Assembly: GCA_030142905.1 (NCBI GenBank)
Contig: JASJOG010000022.1
Coordinates: 984,001 to 1,048,000, forward strand
Direction of reading: 5' to 3'
Length of the DNA stretch: 64,000 bases
Source of the DNA: Heliopora coerulea
Taxonomy: Eukaryota; Cnidaria; Anthozoa; Scleralcyonacea; Helioporidae
Positions 58,501 to 64,000 of this stretch are shown here, in pieces (the stretch's first letter is position 1; the number at the start of each line of letters is the position of its first letter). A program made the position numbers and the translations under genes. The notes beneath the pieces were generated by a model. It saw nothing but the letters and a program-made list of their open reading frames with translations, had not been told where the DNA came from and did not search any database.

Positions 58501-61500
58501 ATCTTAGAATATACAATTCTTAGATCGAAAATTTACTTTCATATATACCCTTAAATATATATCCATTTATTTTTATGGATACAATACTACAAGGATAATT
58601 GTCGTTGCAATTCCAAAGTTTGGTACATCATTGTCGGTCTAAGAAACTGTCGAAAAAGGTAACATTGATAATTGAGGGAGAAAATTAGATTTAACTGCTG
58701 TTTAGCAGATTACCAGCCAATAGGGTCGTAAATACGACCCTACCTTTGTTCTTTGGGTTTACATCCTTAACAAGTCGACAAATCAAGCCACCGAGCACAA
58801 TTTCAAATTTATTAGGTATAACATTAGAAACCAGCGTTCAGAAGGAGCACCCACCCCTGCTTCTTCTCCTCACCCCCCTCCCTCCCTTCCTCCCTCGAAG
58901 AGGGAGAAGAGATGTCAAGTGTTTTTCAACCATCTATGATGTATTTTAATACTGGATGAACAATCTTTAGAAATGGATGACATAACATCTCAAATGACTT
59001 AGTATGTAATAAAATCGTGAAGTAAGTTAGCCAGAGTGCATGCTTGGAAAGGTGGCATTATTTATTAACATGGTTCCATAGGTACCCACCTAAGAAATAT
59101 TGTCTGACGTGGATGATGCGTTACTGCGTAGTGGAATGTAATTTATTGTGGCAGTGCTTTCACTTTTCTCAACATTTAATTTCATTATATTTCAGGAAAG
59201 TATCATAGATGCGTCAGAAGATTCTCAGTTAGAAGCTGCGATCGCTGCTTCGTTGAAAGAAACTTTGACGGAGCCGTGTACAACTAAAAGTGCTGATCGT
59301 GACAGTCAGATAGGCGATACTGCTGATGACAGTTTAACCGAGTTCACAGAATCTGAGTCAGAGTCAGAGAATGTCTCGAAAACGTTCTTAGAAGACGAGA
59401 AGAACATTTTAGAAAATAAAGTTTTCGAAAGTAATGCAAATAAGACTGAATATGAAAAGAATTCGAACAATGGAAACGATGATAACACAAGCGAGAGTTA
59501 TGCAAACCGGAAACCGGGTTGTAAAGATATGACAAGGCAAAAGGAAGAAGACAATCTTGAAGATTCTGGTGAAGACAACGTCGGTGAAGGTGAGAATACA
59601 CTGTCGGTCTCACAGTAGATGGAAGTATTTGACGTCCAGTTGGACATCATTTGATTCGAAAAAGATGGCTGTTGTACATTTAATGGGATCGTGTTTTACA
59701 TTTAATGGGATCATTGTACATGGGATCGTGTTTTACGATCCCATGTTACCTCAAATTAGTTACTGGGAATGCTATTCTGTGCCATGCTATGCTATGCTAT
59801 ACTTTATTTTATGTGAGCTTATTTTTCGGTCTGTGCGCAAAATTATCCATGCTCATTGGTTCATAATTTGTCCGAGATTTTACGATATTGGGCCGCCCGT
59901 TCCAGTACTTTTTTCCCGGACCGGCAAAATCTAGTAGCTGATTGTAATGAAATTTTAGGAGAATTAAGTATCTACATTGAAAAATTCCGAATAATAAAAA
60001 GTTCATAAACACCAGTGCTGCTTTTCCTTAAAGCTAATAATATGAAAGTTCCATAAATGAATGTTTAAGTGGAGGAAACAAGAAGCAAAACGAACAACTT
60101 GCAAGGTAATGTAAACAGCGACATCCGACGACGAAAACGCAGTTAAAATGTGAAAGAAAAACGACTAAAAGCGATATAATAAATTCCTTATTAACGTCGT
60201 TTGCTCGGTCCGTACAAGAAAGTATTTTCCTTCGGTTATTTCTCACAGACCTCGCTCTTTCCATGCTACGTCTGTACGAAAACCTCAGGCAAATACTTTC
60301 CCATGCGGATCTCGCTCACGGTTAATGAGTATTTAATACTGTACAATACTTTTGTATACTTTACTATACTTTGCTATGCTATGCAGTTATTTATGTGCTA
60401 AATACAATATGAGCGACCTAACTGTATTTCCGGGAATGGGCCGTGATATATCCTATATTGTTTGAACGGGAATATTGTACAATACTAATGATATGAATGC
60501 ATCTAAATGCTTGTTTAGTGACTATTTAGGGGATACAAGCTATTTGAGCCAAGTAAATCGAATGGAAACTCTGATTTAGGACAGTTCGATATTCCGATTT
60601 ACCACTACAAATCAGTCGGCCATTTCTGTTTTTTTTTCATGACTTAATAATAACATAACATAACATACTATTCTGCACTTCACCATACTTTATAATACTG
60701 CATGATACCATCCTATGTTATACTGTACTGTACTATGTACGTAAAGTAGCTGAGAGTCATCTAGTTCTCCATTTGGCGCGCATTTCTTTATTCTCTTGGC
60801 GAAAGAAGGCAAACATTCTAGATACTTCAGGCATGAAGTAAACAATTTTTCCCTAGCCTCTAAGACCATGACAAGTAGGTGAAACATTCATATTAAGCTA
60901 TGCTGAGTGTCAAGTGGAACAAAAGTTCTGTTTCTTTTTCCTGCCAGTCTTTGTTGTATTTTAATATATGTACAGTGACACGCAAAAGTATTGAACACAT
61001 TGGATTTTTTAAGAAAATAATAACTTTTCTTGCTGCTATTAACCTAAAACTTGAACTGAATATAGTAGATGTTTAGGATAGACTATGTATGAGGAGAAAT
61101 AAAGAATTGTTTGCTCACACAAAAATTTATTGACAAATACAACAGAAAGTAACACGCAAAAGTTTTGGACACATTCTGAAAATATAAATATAGCAGGATA
61201 AAAATTGCAGTTTTGGACTGAAGTCTATTTCATATTAATTTGCAAATCTCCGCCGACCAATCAGAGCACACCACGCACCATGACGTCTCCGTGTGCTTTG
61301 AATGGTCATTGAAGATTTGGCTGTCACATGGGAAGGTTTTCAGGATGGCGAAGACAAAGGAGCTCTCTCAACAACTTCGTATGGTTATAATTGACCATCA
61401 TAATCGTGGAACGGGATATCGAAAGATCTCTGACGTGCTTAAGATCCCCATTAGTACGACTGGGGCCATCATTCGGAAATGGAAGGAACATGAGCTGACT

Positions 61501-62773
61501 ACCGATCTGCCTCGAAAAGGGCGTCCTCGTAAAGTAAGTGAACGAGCAGCTAGATCCATTGTTCGGAAAGTGATATACAAGCCATTCACAACACGAGGAG
61601 AACTTCAGAAGGAACTGCAGGCAGTTGGCACAAAGGTTAGCAAGGATACAATTAGTCGTACACTCCACCTGGTAGGGCTGCATTCTCGGACTCCTAGAAA
61701 GACCCCTCTGCTGAAGCCTAAGCACGTGAAGGCTCGTCTAGAGTTTGGCAATCGTAATCTCGAGAAGCCTGCTTCGTTCTGGAATAAAATATTATGGTCT
61801 GACGAGACTAAAATCGAGCTTTTCGGTGGAAACAGCTCGAGACACGTCTGGAGAAAGGAGGGTACTTCATATGACCCCAAAAATACCATCCCCACAATCA
61901 AACATGGTGGTGGAAGTATAATGGCTTGGGGTTGTTTTTCCTCCAGTGGTACGGGCGCACTACATATCATTGAAAGAACAATGGATAATGCTGTGTACCG
62001 CGAAATACTAAAGGAAAACATGCTTTCATCTGTAAAATCGCTCAAGCTACCGAGAGGTTGGATTTTTCAGCAAGATAGCGATCCCAAGCATACTGCAGTG
62101 AAAACAAAGGAATGGCTTCAGGCAAAGAAAGTAAGGGTTTTAGAGTGGCCTAGTCAGTCGCCTGATCTAAATCCGATAGAAAATCTGTGGAAGGAGCTTA
62201 AACTTCGAGTTCATCAGAGGAATCCACAAAACCTGAACGATCTCAAGGGCATTTGTCGACAGGAGTGGGATGAAATTAGTGCTGATTTCTGCAAGAAACT
62301 CATCTCAAATTATTCCAAACGTTTGGCAGCCGTACTTTCAAATAAGGGATACGCCATTAAGTATTGAACGCTGTTTATTCATATGTGTCCAAAACTTTTG
62401 CGTGTTACTTTCTGTTGTATTTGTCAATAAATTTTTGTGTGAGCAAACAATTCGTTAATTTTCCTCATACATAGTCTATCCTAAATATCTACTATATTCA
62501 GTTCAAATTTTAGGTTAGTAGTGACAAGAGAAGTTATTATTTTCTTAAAAAATCCTGTGTCCAATACTTTTGCGTGTCACTGTATGCATATATATAGTGT
62601 GATTTCGCTTAAAAGTTTGTGGTTGCTACTCCGAGTTTCACGCGGATGCGATTTTGAAGATCGCATCCGCGTGAAACTCGGAGTAGCAACCATAAACTTT
62701 TAAGCGAAATCACAGTACATTTAAGCTCTGCCCCACATGGTATCGAGCACTCTTGGATTCATCGTAAACATCA

Positions 62774-62812
<39 letters not shown>

Positions 62813-63112
62813 GAACTCGTTAAACTAAACTAATCTAAATACATTCTTACATACAAAACTTACATGTATGGGATATCGGTATATAGTTATGTAAGTATTG
62901 TGTATCGTCCTGTTCGAAATCGATTCTCATGGTTCTAGCAGTACTGTGATGTAGGTTAAAACATATCCCGACAATTTGACTAATAATTTGCCAGTGAATA
63001 ACTCAATTGCATTTCTTTTCTTCTCTCAGGTTACGATAACGCGTGTTTGATGCTTAGATATCCTAATGGAAAACGGAAACAGAAATCGTTTCCTGCTGAG
63101 GCAACAATATTA
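34364..63112 (+). CDS. UBXN7: UBX domain protein 7 homologue (UBXN7), 3' end missing
   Basis: Ten exons join without a phase error into 430 codons: 34364-34560, 41362-41426, 47951-48019, 50816-50925, 52952-53098, 53718-53808, 56639-56692, 57460-57539, 59196-59589 and 63030-63112. Domain order matches animal UBXN7: a UBA domain (about residues 5-55), a VRAPIPQ linker, FDAFRDFQAEA, the UAS thioredoxin-like domain (about 125-265; LMVNIQ, NRDVWSN, ILDPRTG), a UIM (about 278-294; SEDSQLEAAIAASLKET), an acidic stretch, and the start of the UBX domain (LMLRYPNGKRKQKSF). UBXN7 is a p97/VCP adaptor that binds ubiquitin chains through UBA, p97 through UBX and neddylated cullins through UIM (established for human). 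The remaining UBX exons must lie beyond 64000. Introns, up to 6.8 kb, are filled with transposons listed separately. Confidence 0.95.
34572..35118. mobile_element. Foldback element with 8-bp target duplication and telomere-like core
   Basis: About 145-bp terminal inverted repeats start GGCGCTGGTGCAGTTCCGCA and end with the complement of GGCGCTAATGCAGTTTCGCA. AGTTGAGC is duplicated exactly outside both ends (34564-34571 and 35119-35126). The centre carries inner 19-bp inverted repeats around CCCTAA-type repeats. The left duplicate overlaps the UBXN7 exon 1 donor (GTAAGTTGAGC). An 8-bp duplication fits hAT, P or Merlin-type transposition; the superfamily is unresolved. Confidence 0.88.
34856..34900 (+). 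repeat. Interstitial telomere-like CCCTAA repeat
   Basis: Seven or so units of CCCTAA, two with CGCTAA changes, flanked immediately by a 19-bp inverted repeat: CGAAAATGTGTATAAACCC at 34842-34860 and its near-perfect complement at 34904-34922. CCCTAA/TTAGGG is the usual metazoan telomere repeat, including Cnidaria (established). Here it is part of a transposon core rather than a chromosome end. Confidence 0.8.
35127..37188. other. UBXN7 intron 1, mostly featureless
   Basis: Holds a tetranucleotide-type simple repeat at 35829-35990 and a fragment of the 22435-22585 repeat at 35580-35645. Otherwise AT-rich non-coding sequence. Confidence 0.5.
35829..35990. repeat. TCAA-type microsatellite
   Basis: About 160 bp of degenerate TCAATCAA, CAACCAAC and GTCAGTCA units. 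Confidence 0.85.
37189..37303. repeat. Small palindrome built on CTCGGCAATTGCCGAG
   Basis: The outer arms ACAGCCTTCATAATTC and GAATTACGAAGGCTG enclose CTCGGCAATTGCCGAG (37213-37228, a perfect 16-bp palindrome) and a second CTCGGC/GCCGAG pair at 37252-37275. A short foldback element in UBXN7 intron 1. Confidence 0.75.
37600..37945. repeat. Inverted pair of tRNA-like repeats
   Basis: A minus-strand copy (about 37622-37688) and a plus-strand copy (core 37838-37909) of the tRNA-like family face outward. The plus copy has the leader CTTCGCTCACCATCTGAGTC, A-box TAGCTCAATGG and B-box-like GGCTCGATTCC. Acceptor pairing is partial, so neither is a working tRNA. Confidence 0.65.
38448..38505. repeat. 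Perfect 21-bp hairpin
   Basis: The arms 38448-38468 and 38485-38505 are perfect complements starting AAGTTTAAAGGTTGGTAACT, with a 16-nt loop. In UBXN7 intron 1; it would fold in the pre-mRNA. Confidence 0.85.
38510..39299. other. UBXN7 intron 1, no feature supported
   Basis: Non-coding; nothing recognised. Confidence 0.5.
39308..39397. mobile_element. 90-bp hAT-type MITE with perfect target duplication
   Basis: Begins CAGTGGCGTAACGGACTATG and ends GGTTACGCCACTG (terminal inverted repeat of about 12 bp). AGCGGTGC is repeated exactly on each side (39300-39307 and 39398-39405). CAGTGGCG ends with an 8-bp duplication are typical of hAT elements (established). It is among the shortest forms one could expect to move. 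Confidence 0.88.
39928..40125 (-). CDS. Single C2H2 zinc-finger-like frame
   Basis: A 65-codon frame has FCFAGGCKNTFFVHHSISKH followed by GLVTHLSSH, fitting C-x4-C-x12-H-x4-H with an aromatic after the second Cys and a hydrophobic before the first His. There is an ATG but no clear splice sites. It may be a stray exon, a transposon fragment or chance; antisense in UBXN7 intron 1. Confidence 0.3.
   Translation of the reverse strand: MYRTEELMTALTFEQRYFCFAGGCKNTFFVHHSISKHGLVTHLSSHRKTNKDKKAVIHVERVLMV
40126..41361. other. UBXN7 intron 1, 3' end
   Basis: A degraded minus-strand tRNA-like repeat lies near 40285-40345. Otherwise nothing is supported. Confidence 0.45.
41362..41426 (+). CDS. UBXN7: UBXN7 exon 2
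   Basis: 65 nt (1+63+1). Completes a glycine codon, then EETVRAPIPQTRGVLLEGPY, matching E-E-V-R-A-P-I-P-Q in human UBXN7. Acceptor TTTTGAAG|A, donor AG|GTACTG. Confidence 0.9.
41972..43361. mobile_element. Long foldback element, TACACC family, copy A
   Basis: The 1390-bp element begins TACACCTTTTGCTGTTCATC and ends in the complement. The outer arms match those at 20464-20893. Internally a second inverted layer is present: AACTGAATTCGGTTGGATAG near 42258, with its complement near 43035-43060, and further pairs around CTCTGCTGACCACGTT/AACGTGGTCGGC. Most of the element can therefore fold on itself. No transposase frame. In UBXN7 intron 2. Confidence 0.85.
43362..44074. other. UBXN7 intron 2, unassigned
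   Basis: A plus-strand frame around 43486-43668 is basic and helical-looking (LTRRKLWKKLREIRF) and, in a different frame, 43900-44000 is also open. No family recognised; possibly transposon debris. Confidence 0.35.
44075..45285 (-). mobile_element. 5'-truncated LINE (CR1/L2/Jockey-like)
   Basis: The minus-strand frame 45285-44280 starts inside the reverse transcriptase domain: LPIQSGVPQGSILGPILFNI (motif 4), TYVDDNKLYI in place of the usual Y-A-D-D active-site box, then LLLNASKTKLMLFGS, RDLGVIFDNQLTFSDH, and the C-terminal thumb region ending YRAVTIWNNLPSDIKL. About 330 codons are open without a stop, unusually intact for a truncated copy. A 3' tail with ATACAATAATACAATACAAT-type repeats ends near 44075. 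Non-LTR insertion by target-primed reverse transcription explains the 5' truncation. Confidence 0.88.
45286..47950. other. UBXN7 intron 2, 3' part
   Basis: No element was resolved. A short acidic run (VSDEEEFEVWRGK, near 47250) and a 65-codon frame at 46162 lack splice or family support. Confidence 0.45.
47951..48019 (+). CDS. UBXN7: UBXN7 exon 3
   Basis: 69 nt (2+66+1) after AATTTTTAG. Encodes SRPRRRGNQSVFDAFRDFQA, corresponding to the basic linker and F-D-G-F-R-D-F-Q motif of UBXN7. Donor A|GTATGT. Confidence 0.92.
48502..49992. mobile_element. Long foldback element, TACACC family, copy B
   Basis: The 1491-bp element has the same outer and inner arm layers as 41972-43361, colinear along its length with small indels (for example an added AATCAATGTA repeat near 49175). 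In UBXN7 intron 3, starting about 480 bp after exon 3. Having two near-identical long copies 5 kb apart suggests recent activity or segmental copying. Confidence 0.85.
50185..50340. mobile_element. Small foldback element
   Basis: The arms GTTTCATATACTCGTCATCG (about 50236) and GATGACGAGTATATGAAAC (about 50302) pair over 30 bp with few mismatches. Weaker outer pairing TTAGCGA/TCGCTAA occurs near 50186 and 50333. In UBXN7 intron 3. Confidence 0.7.
50816..50925 (+). CDS. UBXN7: UBXN7 exon 4
   Basis: 110 nt after GTTCGTCTAG; completes an arginine and reads EQELELSGRT, then TLQDLFKPPLDIMHKGTFDT, the entry to the UAS domain (human L-A-D-L-F-R-P-P-I-D-L-M-H-K-G). Donor ACG|GTGAGC. Confidence 0.93.
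50926..52951. other. UBXN7 intron 4, no feature supported
   Basis: Only short chance frames; a small palindrome, CATGGTTTTAAACCATG, sits at 52065-52081. Confidence 0.5.
52952..53098 (+). CDS. UBXN7: UBXN7 exon 5 (UAS domain)
   Basis: 147 nt, phase 0 on both sides. KWLMVNIQDSKEFSCQQLNR and DVWSNDAVRTILAGHFILWQ are the thioredoxin-like UAS core. Donor CAG|GTACAG. Confidence 0.95.
53099..53717. other. UBXN7 intron 5
   Basis: Read-through of exon 5 stays open until 53251, but the consensus donor and phase match to exon 6 show it is intronic. Nothing else noted. Confidence 0.6.
53718..53808 (+). CDS. UBXN7: UBXN7 exon 6 (UAS domain)
   Basis: 91 nt after TTTTCTACAG: VYRDSDDGDRYTQFYHVSKY then PHIAILDPRTG, matching human V-Y-H-D-S-E-E-G and I-L-D-P-R-T-G. 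Ends in phase 1. Confidence 0.95.
53809..54519. other. UBXN7 intron 6, 5' part
   Basis: No feature supported apart from an AT-rich background. Confidence 0.5.
54520..55790 (+). pseudogene. Decayed LINE reverse transcriptase
   Basis: Translated pieces in shifting plus-strand frames follow non-LTR reverse transcriptase order: NYRSISVISVIAEVFERIIY, then LNSPQSGFCSLHSTVTALLK (R-S-G-F-R-x-x-H-S-T), a broken D-L-K-K-x-F-D-T-V-D box, LPLNLTETEFLAIGSRQKFS, and finally SHEVRLTTYNLRNTLDS with a YSGSEI scrap of the Y-S-G-A-x-L-W-N-S-L-P tail. Numerous stops and frameshifts show long decay. Same strand as UBXN7, within intron 6. A different lineage from the LINE at 44075-45285, judging by divergence. 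Confidence 0.82.
55791..56638. other. UBXN7 intron 6, 3' part
   Basis: Overlapping open frames at 55665-56009 are chance or LINE-derived; no separate feature. Confidence 0.45.
56639..56692 (+). CDS. UBXN7: UBXN7 exon 7 (UAS domain end)
   Basis: 54 nt after TCTTTATAG. Completes glycine, then EKLIEWDGIDSQSFCEN, matching Q-K-L-V-E-W-H. Ends phase 1 before GTCAGT. Confidence 0.9.
56693..57459. other. UBXN7 intron 7
   Basis: Contains a T-rich then A-rich stretch at 56820-56895 bounded by the near-duplicate AACTGGAAGGTTTATGCCAG/AGCTGGAAGGTTCACTCCAG, which looks like a small local duplication around a simple repeat. Confidence 0.5.
57460..57539 (+). CDS. UBXN7: UBXN7 exon 8
   Basis: 80 nt after CTTTTTATAG: TEFLSRHSLGDNTKYCLPPS then AKRRKR, closing the UAS helix and giving the basic patch that in human precedes E-S-L-I-D-A-S-E-D. 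Donor AGG|GTAAAG. Confidence 0.9.
57540..59195. other. UBXN7 intron 8
   Basis: Carries the SINE-like direct repeat at 58110-58540 and a pyrimidine-rich run (58855-58900). No exon. Confidence 0.5.
58110..58540 (+). repeat. Diverged SINE-like direct repeat with tRNA-like segment
   Basis: GAGCTGCAATTTTCGCCGTT at about 58192 recurs as GTTGTAGCTTTCGCAGCTGG at about 58470, each followed by a GGT-TGG-TCTTA block and about 30 similar bases. Ahead of the second copy TTGCTCAGTTACGGAGCACT, with GGTACGATTC, resembles tRNA A- and B-boxes. Probably an old tRNA-derived SINE. Confidence 0.45.
59196..59589 (+). CDS. UBXN7: UBXN7 exon 9 (UIM and acidic linker)
   Basis: 394 nt after ATATTTCAG. ESIIDASEDSQLEAAIAASL is a canonical ubiquitin-interacting motif nearly identical to human UBXN7. 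Then comes a Ser/Glu/Asp-rich linker (FTESESESENVS, KQEEDN-like runs) of low conservation. The donor at 59590 (AAG|GTGAGA) is used because read-through soon meets TAG at 59616-59618. Confidence 0.93.
59670..59745. repeat. ATGGGATCGTGTTTTAC repeats ending in a perfect hairpin
   Basis: TTTAATGGGATCGTGTTTTA-type units repeat two to three times. The last forms an 11-bp perfect stem, CATGGGATCGT/ACGATCCCATG (59719-59745), with a 5-nt loop, about 130 bases after the UBXN7 exon 9 donor. Confidence 0.75.
60320..60740. repeat. Degenerate ACTATACTGT/TATGC simple repeats
   Basis: Patches of pentanucleotide-like repeats (ACTTTGCTATGCTATGC near 60365, AATAACATAACATAACATAC near 60650, ATACTGTACTGTACTATG near 60720, plus CTATGCTATGCTATAC at 59785), separated by unique sequence, suggest one eroded microsatellite family. 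Confidence 0.5.
60973..62582 (+). mobile_element. Full-length Tc1-like transposon
   Basis: The 1610-bp element is flanked by TA (60971-60972 and 62583-62584). Terminal inverted repeats of about 210 bp begin CAGTGACACGCAAAAGTATT. Within each arm the outer motif CACGCAAAAGT recurs near the inner end (about 61146-61173, and complement about 62382-62410), the IR/DR layout in which transposase binds two sites per end (established for Sleeping Beauty-type elements). One uninterrupted transposase lies between. It is inserted in UBXN7 intron 9 in the gene's orientation. Intact ends and frame make it potentially active or recently so. Confidence 0.95.
61345..62367 (+). CDS. Tc1-like transposase, intact
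   Basis: 340 residues, the usual Tc1 family length. The ATG at 61345 is chosen (MAKTKELSQQLR) because the longer in-frame start at 61240 adds 35 residues lacking family resemblance and overlapping the repeat region. An N-terminal paired-type helix-turn-helix (RGTGYRKISDVLKIPISTTG) is followed by the GRPRK hook near residue 60 and a second DNA-binding half. The DDE catalytic triad is complete: D153 in LWSDETKIELFG, D244 in FQQDSDPKHTA and E279 in SPDLNPIENLW, with the 34-residue D-E spacing of Tc1. The glycine-rich GGGSIMAWG box is present. The enzyme cuts and pastes DNA at TA dinucleotides. No frameshift or stop was seen. Single-exon; ends TGA at 62365-62367. Confidence 0.95.
   Translation: MAKTKELSQQLRMVIIDHHNRGTGYRKISDVLKIPISTTGAIIRKWKEHELTTDLPRKGRPRKVSERAARSIVRKVIYKPFTTRGELQKELQAVGTKVSKDTISRTLHLVGLHSRTPRKTPLLKPKHVKARLEFGNRNLEKPASFWNKILWSDETKIELFGGNSSRHVWRKEGTSYDPKNTIPTIKHGGGSIMAWGCFSSSGTGALHIIERTMDNAVYREILKENMLSSVKSLKLPRGWIFQQDSDPKHTAVKTKEWLQAKKVRVLEWPSQSPDLNPIENLWKELKLRVHQRNPQNLNDLKGICRQEWDEISADFCKKLISNYSKRLAAVLSNKGYAIKY
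62599..62713. repeat. Near-perfect 54-bp-arm hairpin
   Basis: The arms 62599-62652 and 62660-62713 are complementary with a single visible mismatch; the loop is 7 nt. Starts GTGATTTCGCTTAAAAGTTT. It lies 15 bp beyond the Tc1 element. Probably a minimal foldback MITE; the low divergence implies recent formation or conversion between arms. Confidence 0.9.
62778..62809. repeat. AT dinucleotide microsatellite
   Basis: About 16 uninterrupted AT units. Confidence 0.95.
63030..63112 (+). CDS. UBXN7: UBXN7 exon 10 (start of UBX domain)
   Basis: 83 nt after TTCTCTCAG. Completes glycine, then YDNACLMLRYPNGKRKQKSF and PAEATIL, matching the first strands of the UBX fold (L-M-L-R-Y-P-D-G-K-R). Donor TTA|GTAAGT, phase 0. 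The F-P-R p97-contact loop should be on the next, unseen exon. Confidence 0.93.
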
Positions 63113-64000
63113 GTAAGTAACCTTGAAACGTACTCTTTATTAAATTACCAGGTTCTAAGAAATGACTGAGGGCAGTCAGTCACCAGTTACTGGCACATTC
63201 CGCAAAGGACATTTTCTGCAGAAAACGAGTGAAAAGCAAAATTAGTACGAGTTGAAATAGTTTTTTTTCTGATTTGTCTTGTTAATTTGTGGCAGAGGAG
63301 ATTTTTACCTCCGCTGCGAGTAAACTAGTTATCATAGAGACAATTACTTATATATGAGAGACAATTACTTTTATATGGCGACGTAATGTACAGGTTGCTA
63401 TATTTAACAATTATTCACCGAATTGGGGGTGAGTACTAGTTGATATTTATGCGGTTCACCGACACTGAGGTGAATAATCGTTTTAGCATACATCTCGCGT
63501 AATTGTTTTCATTCATATTTCCTAAAATTTTGAAACAATTTTACGGAACCTCGGCCTGTTGGCTGATCGTCATTTGTAAGCAAAACATTTTGAACACATC
63601 CCAAGGGCATGTATTGCTAAAAAGTAAAAATACATACCTGTGAATACTTCAACGGCAAATTTCGTTGCTTTTTTGGTATTGTGTGGCACGGCCACCTCGT
63701 TGATTAAAGATAATTTTCTTCTTCCATAACTGAAACAAAACACGAATCCATCTTGTTTTACTCGGAGGTTAATACTGCATGCAAGGTATTCCTAGATAGA
63801 GGAACCAACCAGATTGCGCAAAAAAAAAAACACTATTCACCTGCGAGCTATATGCCAAAATTGTACACTTGAAACGACGCATATAAATTATCTTGAATCC
63901 AACTCAAAGTAGAGAGACTCTTTCACTTCAATTTTTGGCTTGTCTTATTCCGGTGTTCCGCTCAGTGGATAACAGAAATAGACTGCTTGGTATCAATTCA
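63113..64000. other. UBXN7 intron 10, partial
   Basis: After the donor at 63113 no further UBX exon was found before the window ends. A pair of near-identical GAGACAATTACTTATATATG / GAGACAATTACTTTTATATG repeats occurs at about 63337-63378. Confidence 0.5.

Noticed and set aside
61240..61344. Upstream 35-residue extension of the Tc1 transposase
   Set aside because: The extension lacks family similarity; the ATG at 61345 gives the standard 340-residue length.
1..64000. CRISPR array, phage or bacterial contamination
   Set aside because: Exon-intron structure, eukaryotic transposons and phase-matched animal genes across the window leave no room for a prokaryotic reading; the regular repeats seen lack spacer structure.

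Overview
This window is animal nuclear DNA. Genes are split into short exons with GT-AG introns, the sequence is AT-rich, and introns are packed with decayed transposons, foldback (hairpin) elements, Penelope-like elements and tRNA-like repeats. The repeat mix and an interstitial CCCTAA tract fit a cnidarian, probably an anthozoan such as a stony coral; that placement is inference. There are no operons, CRISPR arrays or ribosome binding sites.

Three cellular genes are recognisable. (1) 3893-11923, minus strand: the first four coding exons of an ataxin-10 (ATXN10) homologue, running off the left edge. (2) 16668-20060, plus strand (perhaps starting at 12139): parts of an HDAC6/HDAC10-type deacetylase. 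Its first visible exons and its last core-domain exons are present, but the exons for the zinc-binding catalytic centre are not visible between them. (3) 34364-63112, plus strand: ten phase-compatible coding exons (430 codons) of a UBXN7 (UBX domain protein 7) homologue, with UBA, UAS and UIM regions and the start of the UBX domain; the end lies beyond the right edge. ATXN10 and the candidate HDAC first exon are head-to-head, about 215 bp apart.

Region by region. 1-3.9 kb: an unrecognised interrupted reading frame, then a cluster of a 14-bp motif (GTGACTCAYGTTAC) around a broken coding remnant. 3.9-11.9 kb: ATXN10, with a broken hAT transposase and a foldback element in its introns. 12-20 kb: the HDAC fragments with several MITEs and a minisatellite. 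20-34 kb: mostly repeats, including a foldback family, two Penelope-like endonuclease remnants, a palindromic tRNA-like array, and a 384-codon coiled-coil reading frame broken by one TGA. 34-64 kb: UBXN7, whose introns hold a foldback element with a telomere-like core set 11 bp inside intron 1, two 1.4-1.5 kb copies of one hairpin element, two LINE remnants, a 90-bp hAT-type MITE with a perfect 8-bp target duplication, and a full-length Tc1-like transposon with an intact 340-residue transposase.

The genes do not form one pathway. UBXN7 is a p97/VCP adaptor for ubiquitylated substrates, ATXN10 is an armadillo-type protein, and HDAC6/10 enzymes are class IIb deacetylases. Exon calls rest on reading-frame phase, splice-site sequence and remembered family resemblance; no search was run.
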